From NCBI GenBank assembly GCA_947044365.1, contig OX345636.1:38567200-38631199 (forward strand): a stretch of 64,000 nucleotides of DNA, given 5' to 3'. The stretch comes from Petrosia ficiformis (Eukaryota; Porifera; Demospongiae; Haplosclerida; Petrosiidae). Under the pieces are notes generated by a model. The model saw only the letters and a program-made list of their open reading frames with translations, was not told where the DNA came from and ran no database searches. Positions 35,709-56,559 of the stretch are shown piece by piece (the stretch's first letter is position 1; each line of letters starts with the position of its first letter). Both the position numbers and the translations under genes were made by a program.

Positions 35709-36059
35709 CTATAAATATAGGGAAAAATTAATTCAACATTATTATTTATTATTTTATGTATAAGAATCTATCATTGCTTATTATAATATCCTATTCTCTT
35801 AGTCATACTCTAGTGGAACAGCATTAATTTTCTTTTTTAACAGATGATCTTGTCCCAAAACATGATTTAGTATTCGACTTGCAATGTGGTTCCCCAAAAT
35901 CATTTTCTATACCAGCATGATAGTATTGCAAGTAAGGAGTGTAGATAATAAACATAATAACTATAATAGGCTGTTGTGCCAATGATAGGATACTGTTGTG
36001 ATTCGGGTCATGAGAAAGTCAGCCAATGATAGGAATACTTTTTTCTCCATGTATATAAA

Positions 36060-36345
36060 TATATAAGTAAGATATATAGTATGCTATATACAAAATATAA
36101 GACCTGAGTTTGTGTCCGAGGATGTGATATAGTCCGAGCTTGCAAGGGCTATATCACATTCGAGGACACAAATTAACAAGGGTCCTATATGCAGTATATA
36201 GGACCTATTAGCATACTATACACAATATATTGTATGATGGTGACATCTCCTGCATAGTGTGCACACGGAAGCTCTATATACAATATATAGATCTCACCAC
36301 ATCAAAGGGATGATGTCACCATCATACTATATATATATATATATA
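36060..36345. mobile_element. Hairpin MITE family (GGATGTGATATAG), copy 1
   Basis: Contains the foldback GTCCGAGGATGTGATATAG / CTATATCACATTCGAGGAC and outer TATAGGACCTATTAGCATAC. Related copies are at 39835-39955 and (opposite orientation, full length) 55228-55535. No coding content. 35709-36059 upstream holds nothing recognisable. Confidence 0.75.
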
Positions 36346-36680
36346 TATCTTGTTAAAAATAGAAGTTCATGATATTTCCACGATAAGAAAAAATAATTAC
36401 ATATAAATTTATTATAAAGATACAGAGTATCAACATGTATCAGAATGAATACTGTATAGAAAAAATGAAGTAAAAACATGAATTAAAATAAAATAACGCA
36501 GCACAATTATTTTCATTTTCAAAAAAAGATTAGACATACATAATTGTAGTACACACACAAGTTTATATGTGTGTACATGGAAGTTTACATATGCATGTAC
36601 ATCACACATACATACATACATTGTACATAGACACACACAGTTATAATAATTATATAAAAATAAAAATGTAATACAGTTAC

Positions 36681-45825
<9,145 letters not shown>

Positions 45826-46276
45826 GTCTTGATCAGGTCAGGATTGGGTCTCAGCACATTCCAAACTTTGCGAAAGTACCGCCCAACAAACATTCTTGTG
45901 GGTAAAAAAAAAAAGAATGTTGTAAAATGTAATTTCAGATGAAGTGAGAAGAACTTCAGGATCACGTTACAGAAAGTTTCAGTACAGCACACAACCATTT
46001 TTATATCTCCTCCAATTAGTGTACATCATGGTTATAAATTTTATTACTGAAACAAGTTAATCAATTATTGTATAACAATTATTAATAATGTTGTAACCTG
46101 CAATGTTGTTAACACACTGCAATACAACCACCATGAATACACCATGATAATGGGCTGAAAGACCAATTTCAGGTAATTATCATGTTTTTAGATTGAATGC
46201 ATATTAAATATTAAATATATTTTCCTGGAAACATAGACATCACAAAGATTAATTATAGTGTACTATATATATATAT

Positions 46277-46348
<72 letters not shown>

Positions 46349-46727
46349 GGTACATTGTTAATAATATAAGCACACAGTATGAATGTATTATCTTCTGCAA
46401 TGCTAGACCCCACATGAAGACTTTACTAAAGTGGAAGTGGAGAAAAAAAAGCACTGACAGCATCACTAGTATATATGAATACATTGAAAAATAATGTACT
46501 GATTATGAATAATACACTAGGAAGTTGTATTACAAACACTGCAGAAAGAGTATGCCTGTTCTAACTAAAGCAGAGTTTTTTTTCTTCTATATAATGCCTG
46601 AATGGAGAATAACATTGATATCAGTGTAATCGATCATGACGTTAGACCTTTATTTTGTATAAGCAGGGAACCCTATGATGGAACAAGGTAATTAAAGACT
46701 CAAAATTAACTTTAATGTATATGTATA
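45826..46727. other. 5' flank of gene D
   Basis: No coding signal. Contains a (TA)n tract at 46284-46345 and AT-rich filler. The gene D promoter should lie here, but I see no reliable core motif. Confidence 0.5.
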
Positions 46728-47049
46728 ATGCTTTATAAAACAGAGCAAGGGTATTATACATACTTTGATGGAGCTACCAAGTTTACTTTCATCACCCATG
46801 ATTTGGGCAGAAAATCAACTGAAAGTATGTATATTAATTGCATTAAATTTTATGGACTATATATAACTCTTACACAAGACAACACTAATCATCATGATCA
46901 CAGTGATACATCACGGTATTTCTTTTTTGCATCAGTCCCTATGTCTACTACACTTAACCTGAATCACACTGTTTGGACTGCAATACAAGCTGGTAGATAC
47001 CATGATGCTATTTTATGACATGTTACATGTATGTCCATGCAACCCTTAC

Positions 47050-47358
47050 TGCTATATTGTGTTCAATCACAAATGAATGAAACAGAAGATATCAAGAAAG
47101 TCAATTCCAGTTAGCTTTCGCTGTCATGGCTCATGCAAATTTGATGACTGTCCTGTCCAATTCTGTCGAATTCCACTAGCAAGATTCATCCAATCAGTTC
47201 AAAGTGCTTGTAACATTTACATCGTTAAACACAAAGGAAGTGAAAGGAGAGCAAGACATGTTTCTGGACAAAGAAGGGATGACATGGAAACATTGCTAAG
47301 CCAGCAGCCTCCATCAACTGTTTATAATCTCAGTTTGCAGGAGATTGACTGCTACTGA
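47050..47358 (+). CDS. Unrecognised fragment with Cys pairs, possibly transposon-derived
   Basis: An open frame to a stop at 47356-47358 encodes 'SFRCHGSCKFDDCPVQFCRI' and 'SERRARHVSGQRRDDM'. Spacing of the Cys pairs followed by an RRARxVxGxxRD block recalls the N-terminal region of transposon-derived proteins common in invertebrate genomes. No start or partner exons are clear. 46728-47018 upstream is also open but with no motif. Confidence 0.35.
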
Positions 47359-48046
47359 ACTAAAATGTGGTAAAAGATCTGGAGACAAGGTTAGAAGCAG
47401 TGAATACACACTTCGAAAAATATCTTCTGAAGGTCGAAAAAAGAAACTGTTTCCTCATTTGACCTCTCTCTCCTTTTTAAGAGAGACTTTAAGTAACTGA
47501 ACAAGCGTAAACTCCCTACAAGAATATATATACAGCGAATCAATTGTTTCCATTTAATAGTGTTACCTGCTTTACAGAAGGAGTCAGGATTTATCATCAC
47601 TTTAATAGGAAGGTCACAAACTTTATTTGTGATGCAACTGGGACAATCATAATTATCATTAAAAGGAACATAGTATGAAAGTGATACACCCTTATATTAC
47701 TCCCTAGTGATCATTGCAGTCAGTCATTGAATCGCTGACATGATTTTGCAAGTAAGAAAAGTGTATATACAAATCTTTCAACAACTATTCTTTAATATAA
47801 AATCAGTGATTAAGGCGCCCAAATTATTTAGAATTAAAGGCACAACCACTTTTTAGCCTTTAAGTGCTATACCTTCAACACTACAGGAGTGATTATCTGA
47901 CAGTGATCTGCGGACTCGGAATGTTCTTTTTATACCCAAAGTCTCATCAGGATCCAACAACAGCAACTGTGAGATATTATATTCTTGTGTTTTTTTTAAT
48001 GGAGTGTATTATTACCTAGTTCAGAGCTGCAGTGTTTATAGTTGTT

Positions 48047-48162
48047 GCTAAGTAAAATACATTTCAATCACAAATAGTGAATGAGAAAGGAAATTTGTTG
48101 TATTCATACAACAAATTTCCTTTCTCATTCACTATTTGTGATTGAAATGTATTTTACTTAGC
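48047..48162. repeat. Perfect palindrome, 56-bp arms, 4-nt loop
   Basis: 48047-48102 and 48107-48162 are exact reverse complements around the loop TTCA. Arms begin GCTAAGTAAAATACATTTCA. Every position I compared matches. No coding content. A perfect hairpin of this size would extrude as a cruciform or give a 56-bp RNA stem if transcribed. Confidence 0.95.
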
Positions 48163-48189
48163 CAAAAAGTACCTGGCATGCCACCCTGG

Positions 48190-48226
48190 CCTGCAGGTGC
48201 CTATGAATTTTATAGGCACCTGCAGG
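48190..48226. repeat. Short perfect hairpin next to the palindrome
   Basis: CCTGCAGGTGCCTAT (48190-48204) and ATAGGCACCTGCAGG (48212-48226) are exact inverted copies around a 7-nt loop. It lies 27 bp from the large palindrome. Confidence 0.9.
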
Positions 48227-48229
48227 TTA

Positions 48230-48830
48230 TTCTGTGGTCATTACACTGGATGAATTCTTTAGAAATATCTTGTAAATTTAGATTTTCAGTCATTTCTCTA
48301 TGAATGTGCAGGAGCATACAAAGATTTAATCGTGAATGAGTCATAGAACTTTGACACATTTTAGTGCAGAAACGTTACGTTCTGCACTAGCAGTAATGAC
48401 AGGAATGGTCAAATGAAGTTTCAGAAGCTTGTGCACTTGTGTAATAAAACTTTTTAAGGTTGGCTGGTGATTGAAAACATCACAAATTGTACTGACTTGT
48501 GTTACTTCCTTGACTGGAATGCCATTTAACTTTACAGATTTTATTGCATGCATCTGGGAGGAGTTGTAGATGAAGCTTTAATTTTTCCATGTCTATATCA
48601 TTTTTGTACCGCGCCTTAAAATCATCAGACAAATTTACTGGTTTACCATTGGCACTATCAATCAAAAGGCCCAAAATACTTTATACGAATAAGACATTTC
48701 TTTGCGTGAAGCTAGTATTGAAGTGGCTACGGCTTGGACTAAAATCACTACCTTTATTTACAAAATTGTCAGTCACTCCATTTCCAATTTGTTGTAACTC
48801 TTCACCTGGCTGAGACTCAGAATGAGATTA
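48230..48830 (-). pseudogene. hAT transposase C-terminal fragment
   Basis: The minus strand encodes 'GLLIDSANGKPVNLSDDFKA' and then, after a frame change, 'VFNHQPTLKSFI' and 'LKLHLTIPVITASAERNVSA'. The last is the hAT dimerisation signature seen in ZMYM1-like hAT transposases. Several frame changes and stops; no catalytic region left. Confidence 0.75.
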
Positions 48831-49144
48831 ATCAGCGGTGGACACAATTGTAATTGTTACTTCATTAGAGTAAGCAAAGCTGATGGTAAAATAGATTACC
48901 TTGAGATGGCTCTGAAAAGAAGTATTTATTAATATGTTAACTTTATTATTGAACATGCTAATTTTAACTGTTAATACATTCAGTTTGAGTATTGCTGATT
49001 TTCATCTTCTTTTGGAAATCAGTGGGTGGTTGCAGGAGGTGCAGCTGCACACCACCTTTTCGATTTCCACTTTGATGACTATTATTCATTATTATTACAA
49101 GTTACACCCAATGTAATATGTGTTATCATATAACTAATTGTTAG

Positions 49145-49275
49145 TATACAAGAATAATAAAAAACATTTTCAATAAAAGGGGAAAGAAGATGTAGGGATG
49201 TCAAGACCCAAAAAGCAGGTAAACAAGCTAACATAGGACCCAAAATTAAACAAACCACTTCCATATAACCTTTGT
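49145..49275. repeat. Half-copy of the gene B inverted-repeat element
   Basis: ACAAGAATAATAAAAAACAT through CAAACCACTTCCATATAACC matches one arm of 20577-20925. The neighbourhood 48831-49640 has no supportable gene. Confidence 0.7.
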
Positions 49276-49647
49276 GAACAAAGTACCAGCACACTCAGAC
49301 GAGTAAAAACGTATCTCAGGTCAAATATGGGTCAAGAGAGGCTGAAAGGGTTGCTTCTTATGAATGTTCATGATGCGATGACGGTAGACAATTGAAGAGT
49401 AATTGACTGCTTATAACTCTGGATCCGTGCCTGGAACTCATATTTTTCTTGACCAATGTGTCCTTTCCAGCTGCAGCATTAATTAAATTCATAGGAGTTT
49501 ACACTTTATAAATCACTGTGATAATTGTGATTGTAGCAGCTATGCTTCGTAAGGTACGTAAAGGAAATCAGAGAGGGCAGAGAGGGCAAGTATGTGAAAG
49601 TCAGTACATTTAGCGTCTCTACCAAACTTTAATTAACGCCAAAAGAT

Positions 49648-50362
49648 GATATGCTGTTATTTAAATCAATTAGATCTAATGAAGACCTTTGGAAGTTGCA
49701 GTCAGATATTAATTTAGTTAGCGAATGGGTTAATTCTAATTTTCTGACTTTTAACTCTTCAAAGTGTATGTGTATGTCTGTGCAGTTTTATTTAAATAAT
49801 GTTATACTTGAGCAGGTGAAGTCAGTATTTGGGTGTTCTTATCTCATCAGACCTATCATAGTCTGCTCATATTGATTCAATTTGTTCAAAAGGCCGGAAA
49901 CTTGTTGGCCTCTTATATAGGATAATTTCTACCAATACCGATAGCAAAAGTCAGTTGGAACTGTATACAATGCTCGTACACCCGCATTTAGAGTATGCTG
50001 CTCAGGTTTGGAGTCCTGTTACTAATAATGACATTACAAAGATTGAGAATGTACAGAAATTTGCACTTAAAATCTTAGTTATCAAAACCTTTTAGATTTA
50101 GCTGATCTACCATCTCTTGAGAATCGTCGATTGTATTTAAAGCTTTGTACTCTTTATAAAATTCCTACTGATATATTCATTCCAGCCCCTGATAGGAACA
50201 ATTCTTGTCTTCCTAAACTCTATCAACCATTTGCTAGAACCAACTGTTTCAAATCATCCTTTGTACCAAACACAATTTTTATATGGAATAACCTACCGTT
50301 AGATGCACTTAATTCATACAACATTTATTCATTTAAACTACAAATAGCACCTCTTTTTTTGT
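49648..50362 (+). pseudogene. Non-LTR retrotransposon RT C-terminal fragment
   Basis: Plus-strand frames encode 'DLWKLQSDINLVSEWVNSNF' and 'LTFNSSKCMCMS', then after a frame change 'STNTDSKSQLELYTMLVHPH' and 'LEYAAQVWSPV', and finally 'LENRRLYLKLCTLYKI' (the first residues by reading across 50118-50160). These are the post-YxDD blocks of a LINE RT. 5'-truncated and frameshifted. Confidence 0.8.
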
Positions 50363-50374
50363 AATATACTTATA

Positions 50375-50420
<46 letters not shown>

Positions 50421-50423
<3 letters not shown>

Positions 50424-51575
50424 ACCGCGAATGAGAAAACGTGTCTTGTGCGACTTTTATTGATATTGAGATATTAGCCAAAATAGATGGCATAGCTAAC
50501 ACTTGTCGAAATCGAGATTTCGCTTGCTTTATGATTATAGGTGACTTACTCATCCTCTGAGTTGATCTAAAGTCCTCTGGAGTACTTCGCTATACTGCAA
50601 ATACTCGTTTTATCACAGAGAACGTCAGCCATTGCTATAAACACGGAGCACAAACAACGAAATGTAACGCGGACGCTAACGGGAAATTCCATAGCAACGC
50701 ATAGCAACGAATTTTATTTCAACAAAGAAAAGGCTCTTACTCAAGCTATGAACTCAACTAGAGTACTTCTAACTGCTGGAGGTCAAGATGGTAAATGTCT
50801 AATCGTGCTACCCTATGTGTGTGAAGAGTGAGTAACATTATCAATGTTTATGATCATTAAAAAATAAATAACATTTTATAATGTTTTATAACAGATTTTG
50901 ATGTTCAGTGATGATGTAGAAAGACTCGGTGATGTTGAGAACTTGTGATAAGGAGCTTGAACCTGTTGAAAATACATGTATTAATAATATTTTTAAACTT
51001 TAGTTAACGAATATAAACAAAAGGAAACAACTCAAATAACTAAAACCAACTGAGTTAGCATAACTACACGCATACAAGATAAAACTGTTACAGTTAATAA
51101 CATCCCAGTTTTATGTCAAGTACAACAAATGCATTCCAAGAAGGTAAACAATAAATTTTATCTACAATAATCATACTCACCATTTATGAGATTTCCTCCA
51201 TCAATTTGGGCCTTGGATTGCAGAACAAGACACTCTAAACTAAGGGTGAACTTTACCATTCCAAATGAATGACAATATTGGCTATTAACAGTAAAAAAAC
51301 AGGCATTTACAAACCTCCAAAAGCTTGTTTCTCTCTCACATGCTTGCGTAAACGGATAGTTTACGGAAAAACGTGAAAAATTTTATAAATGGCTTTTCTA
51401 GCATTTTAATTTTAATTGCTGTCAAAGCTTTGAGGGCGTGTAACTCAGCAAAGGAACATCAGATTGCAAAATCGAAACCATCAGGAAGTAGCTTGAAACA
51501 TGGAGAATCCGCTGATAGCAAAAACTCAATTTTGAATTTTAGTCGCACAAGACACGTTTTCTCATTCTCGGTCAC
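50421..51575. mobile_element. Non-autonomous DNA element with 35-bp terminal inverted repeats
   Basis: Left end GTGACCGCGAATGAGAAAAC and right end GTTTTCTCATTCTCGGTCAC are inverted over about 35 bp with one mismatch. It sits inside a (TA)n tract, consistent with a TA target. The 1155-bp interior has only short open frames and no recognised transposase, so it is probably a deletion derivative or a carrier of unrelated DNA. Confidence 0.8.
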
Positions 51576-51754
51576 ATATATATAATGGGTACATACTAGT
51601 ATTAGCTAATAGCTATTAGTGTATCCTTTGCTGTATTGCATAAATTATTATATAAAATAATAATAATAAAAATAAAAATAAAAAAAGCAATTACCACACC
51701 CATCATGAAATAACGAATTGCGTAAAAAAAAAAAAATTTATTTGGTTGCGCGCT

Positions 51755-51784
51755 TAGTCTGGGGACGGGCGGGTCCCCAGACTA
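51755..51784. repeat. Short GC-rich hairpin
   Basis: TAGTCTGGGGAC and GTCCCCAGACTA are exact inverted copies around a 6-nt GGGCGG loop. A similar GTTCCCCAGACCAGACTA motif occurs near 4267. The stretch 51585-52765 holds no recognisable gene. Confidence 0.75.
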
Positions 51785-52769
51785 GACTTTGCTCAGGTAC
51801 AACGTTTTTTTCTTCAGGCAGCTCATGAATAGAAAATTGTCACTATTAATGGACAGGTAAATTTCATTATAACCATACTGATCTTTCATGGACAGCATAT
51901 CTGTTAACATAGAATAATATGTTGAATGTCAGTTATGTCACTCATCTTTAATATATGTTAATTAATGAAGTTTAACTGTTAAGGTGGTACTAGGGAGTGG
52001 GCGGATGCGACTCCAATCAGTTTCAAAATAGAATATTATATAATATGACTCTAACCTGGTGTAATAGCAACCTTCATATCTTCTGATGATCTTTATATTT
52101 GTCTGTAAGAGTGGGAGTGTTGGAAAAATGTCCATTTTTGCAATCGTAATAAGTACAAAACCAAGAAAGCCACGCCCACCAATCATGGTGTGCATCAAGT
52201 ACAATGCATTTTGAGAAAACAAATAGAGCCGTTTTCTGCAAATTCATAGTTACAAGAGGCTGAAGAAAGCTAAATTCTGTAGCTTTTCAGTGAAACCATA
52301 AAATCTACCTTTCTAGCTACTATCAAACTCCGATCTTTCTCAGAGAGCAAGTACAGTTACCCCACCATTGTGGGCCGTGTTTAGGTTTATTTCTGAAAAT
52401 AAACTATCAGTGAAAACATTTAGGCCCAATAATTATACCCCCAGGTGGGTGTGGCTTCCAAAAAATACAGAATGGAACCAGATTGTATGCACCAAGAAGC
52501 TTGCAAGACTAGAAACTAATTGGAGTAGCCTCCCCGCCCATGGAAAAGACTACAACCTTAATTTCTTTTTCATCAATCAAATATTTTATTAATAACCAAA
52601 CGTTTCGGTAGCTTCTCTACTCCCTTTATCAATGGTATAATACATTACAAAAAATCAATATACTACTTAGAAAACTAAAGTCACAGCAAACATTAAAGTC
52701 ATGATTGTAGTGGTCACAAGCAAACATCAAAGTCATGCTCCAATGATTGTAGTAGTGGAGTGTGATCTG

Positions 52770-53075
52770 CAGACTACATTAGAAGCAAGTACCCTTCAGG
52801 TAGTGGACCTTTCACCCTGTTCATGATATTCTTATCACGATGGATGCACCAGGATTCCATTAGACGTCAATGTTGTGTGAAAAGATGATGGTCTAAAATG
52901 GTTGTGTTATCCCAGTCAATGTGGTGGTCAACAGAGAGAAAATTTTCCACCAGGGTATGGACAGCTCGTTGGTGTTCCTTCAACCAAAGAGAAAAACATC
53001 TTCCAGTCTGTCCTATATATGACTGTGAGCAATCAGAACAAGGAATTTTATAGATTACCCAATCATTCAAGACTA
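52770..53075 (-). pseudogene. Penelope-like retroelement GIY-YIG endonuclease end
   Basis: The minus strand reads 'VIYKIPCSDCSQSYIGQTGR', the GIY-YIG signature with the CxxC insertion seen in Penelope-like elements. 'LKEHQRAVHT' and 'VDHHIDWDNTTILDH' follow, and after a stop 'ESWCIHRDKNIMNR' and 'GPLPEGYLLLM', the usual C-terminus. No RT domain is adjacent. A fragment with at least one in-frame stop. Confidence 0.82.
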
Positions 53076-53735
53076 TTCAATATGTTGAATATAGTTTGTG
53101 TACAAGTAAGGAAGGATATAGGATTTAATGTACTACATAGGTTGCAGAGTACATGTATGAATAATCTTACTGTATGCTTGCATGCATCGTTGTTATAATC
53201 AGCCCTACTACAAAGATATTCCTAGAATTTAACGTACTTCTAGCAAATGTTTATAGTGGTAAGAAGATTTTGTTAAATCACTCAACATTAATGCAACACT
53301 GTGACTATTTGGATATAGTTCAGAAAATCATAAAATGAGTTCCCAATTAGTAAAGCACATTAGTATTACAGATTAATATAATGTAAATAATTAAACACAA
53401 TAGATTCGATCTCACTCATTTAAAGACATACAAGTAGTTACACATTCCATCACTCATATTTATAGTATGTAAGTTATTGATATGGTATAAAACATTAACA
53501 TGCAGGTATTATTGGTCCTTAGAAAGTGTCAACTTTATTCATGATTCGCGATCGTGCATGTCAATTATTATTTTTTTTCTATAGATAGTTCGTGACCCAC
53601 TTAACAATTCATATTAATATTAAAAAAAAAGGGAAGACAATCAAGATATCTCTAATACACAATTAAATACACTTAAGAACTCACAAGTATAAATGAGAAT
53701 AAAAACCTATTTATTCTTTAATACTAAAAATACTA
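53076..53735. other. Downstream flank of gene E
   Basis: AT-rich, no gene seen. Contains the 3' UTR of gene E, with a canonical AATAAA on the minus strand at 53710-53715, about 20 nt after the stop codon. Confidence 0.5.
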
Positions 53736-56499
53736 TTATACAGCAGATACAGTGAGTTCTTTCTCAGTTTCATTATTATCTTTAAGCTTGACGAATGAAT
53801 CTGTACTACTGTCACAGTGTGGACCAATAGATGCTCCTTGAGCTTTATTCTCTTCGCAATTGTTTTCCACTGTCGTCATGGAGATTCCTTTAGTCTCATT
53901 ATTATGAGTAGGTTGAGAGAATGCAGTAGAATTTACGAAGAAGCCATGATAGTTTTGATCAATATTATATTTTCCTTTTGAGGATCTTTGTTTCCTGAAA
54001 TACGTATATATATATATATATATATAACTTACTATTATTATTCAGATAATAGGAAACAAATCCACACATGCATTTATTATAGTCACATGTTAATTATTAT
54101 TGCAGTGGTGTAGGAAGGACAGAGACTGGGTAGGCCATCGCCTTTTTGGCCAATCATAACTCTTCATGCAGGAATTAGTTCTACCAAGCTCAAAATATGT
54201 AGGTGTATTAGTGGGCATAGCTTCAATGGCCTCTACACTTGCAAAGTGTTCACCCCTGTATAATGAGAATAGCTATGCCTACCTTCAATGGGTAAAAGAA
54301 TTTGGACTATAATTAGGATTATATATTAATCATAATTTGCTTTATGAAACTTACATGAAAAGCAATACTGCTATGACAACTAATGTAGTAATTATACAAA
54401 CTGCAACACATACAACCGCAATAGCTGCAATGTCAGCAGTTGTTAGACCTTCATTTTCATCACCTTTAGGTTCCGCTAGAGGAGCAGTTGATATCCTATC
54501 AAAACCAGCATCACTGTATTCACCACTATCAATAGCTTCCTATGACAAGATATTTACAACCTTCCATATTAAATCCATAATTATATATAATTGTACATAA
54601 TAATTTAGATTATAATTAATTTACCCTTAGAGGACTGATGTCACATATATGTGACATTTGATCCCTACGTGGTTCGGAGTGTGTTCCTCGCATTATGAAG
54701 CACTCCTATATAATGCTTGTAATTGGTGTCAGGGCAAGCCCATGAAAATGGCTTGAAAAGATTGATGGTTTTATGGCCGCCCTTTGGCCTAAATAATGAG
54801 TACGGGGGGAATTTTAAAGGGGGTGTCCCCCCGATAATAGGGGTTTGAAGGAGGCTGCGCCCCCTCATCGCCTATGCAATTTTGGGTTTCAGTGACCCCG
54901 CCAACATGCTCTGGTGGCTACCTGAGGTATTTTCCTTGCTGTAAAACCTGAAATCGTGGGTGTAGCTGGTGCCAACATGCAGTGTGGTGATTTTGTTTGC
55001 CACAGTTCCAGTCAAAAGAGGGAGAGCACTGCATTTGATTTAATCCTACGAAGTGCTTGGGGACTTTCGAGTCCCAGTAAGCAAGTTGGTAGAAGTAGTA
55101 CTCCATGTCAGAAAAGGAGCCAAGTTTGGGGTAAAGAAAGTGAACGGTGGCCAAAATATATGCAATAGAGATGCCAGTGTTGGGAAAGGGAAGAATCTTG
55201 AAAAACAAGCTCAGTCCACTAAGGGTTAAGGGATGATGTCACCATCATACTATGTATATAATATGATGGTGAGATCATCCCTTTGATGTGGTGAGTTCTA
55301 TATATTGTATATAGACCTTACATGTGCACACTATGCAGGAGATATCACCATCATACAATATATTGTATATAGTATGCTAATAGGTCCTATATACTGCATA
55401 TAGGACCCTCATTTTGTGTCCTCAGATGTGATATAGCCCGAGCCTGCGAGGGCTATATCACATCCTCAGACACAACTTAGGTCCTATAATTTGTATAAAG
55501 GAATTATTAGCATATTATATATACTACATATATTTATAGATATATATAATTATATATATATTTATATTTATTTATCAAACCATAGAAACAACGAATCCAT
55601 TAGACATTCAAATCACGCACTATGATAATATTTTACCGTATTGTACTAGACTAACGTGACTGGAAGTTTTATTGTACAGAAAATCACCTGACGGGATGTT
55701 TGATTTTACAGCGTGTCACATGTTGCTAAATAAAAATTGAGATTACTCTCTAATTTCTTTAGTTTTGGCGATTGTGAAGTTAGTAAACATAAGTTGTGAT
55801 ACAATTCTGAATGAAGTAAGTTTTCTTTATGATAAAATATGAAAGTGGAGACGTTTTTATATGTTCAGTCCTGAAAAAGGGTTGGAGGTTGCCCGAGATA
55901 GCTACTGGTTTGTGCTTCAACTTGTAAATGCTTCAAGATGAACATCTTTATGATGATAGCTTGAATAATAAAGTATTGCTAGGTAATAATAGGCAAAAAC
56001 AAGCATGATTTGATAAACTTATTATCGCACCGATACCTGGAAAATATAACGAATTGGATACAGCGTGCCACTCGTCCTTCAAACTCGTGGCAACGCTGTA
56101 TCCAATTTGTAATATTTCCCAATATCTGCGCGATAATATATATATACATACATACATATATATATGTGTTATATATATCATGTTTCAGAGGTCTATATGC
56201 GTTATATAAACCTGCCACGAGGTAAGATATCACCCGAGGGCGTAGCCCGAGGGTGATATCATCCGAGTTGGCAGGTTTATATAACGCATATAGACAGATG
56301 AAACATGTTATATCTGATATATTTTAGAATGAGATTCATACCTTGGATTGTCCTGCAAGAGATTGTCATTGAGTCCGTAAGAAATCGCCATCGAGTTTCA
56401 CAAGGTTGATATTTTAAAATATCAACCTATTTTGAGGTTTATATGAGAAATATAAACTTACACGCCCCATAGAAATGTATGGGCTATGAATCTCATTAT

Positions 56500-56559
<60 letters not shown>

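Noticed and set aside
54918..55208. Open frames on both strands near 55 kb
   Set aside because: They overlap each other in a repeat-like intron segment of gene E, with no motif or exon borders that fit the neighbouring phases.
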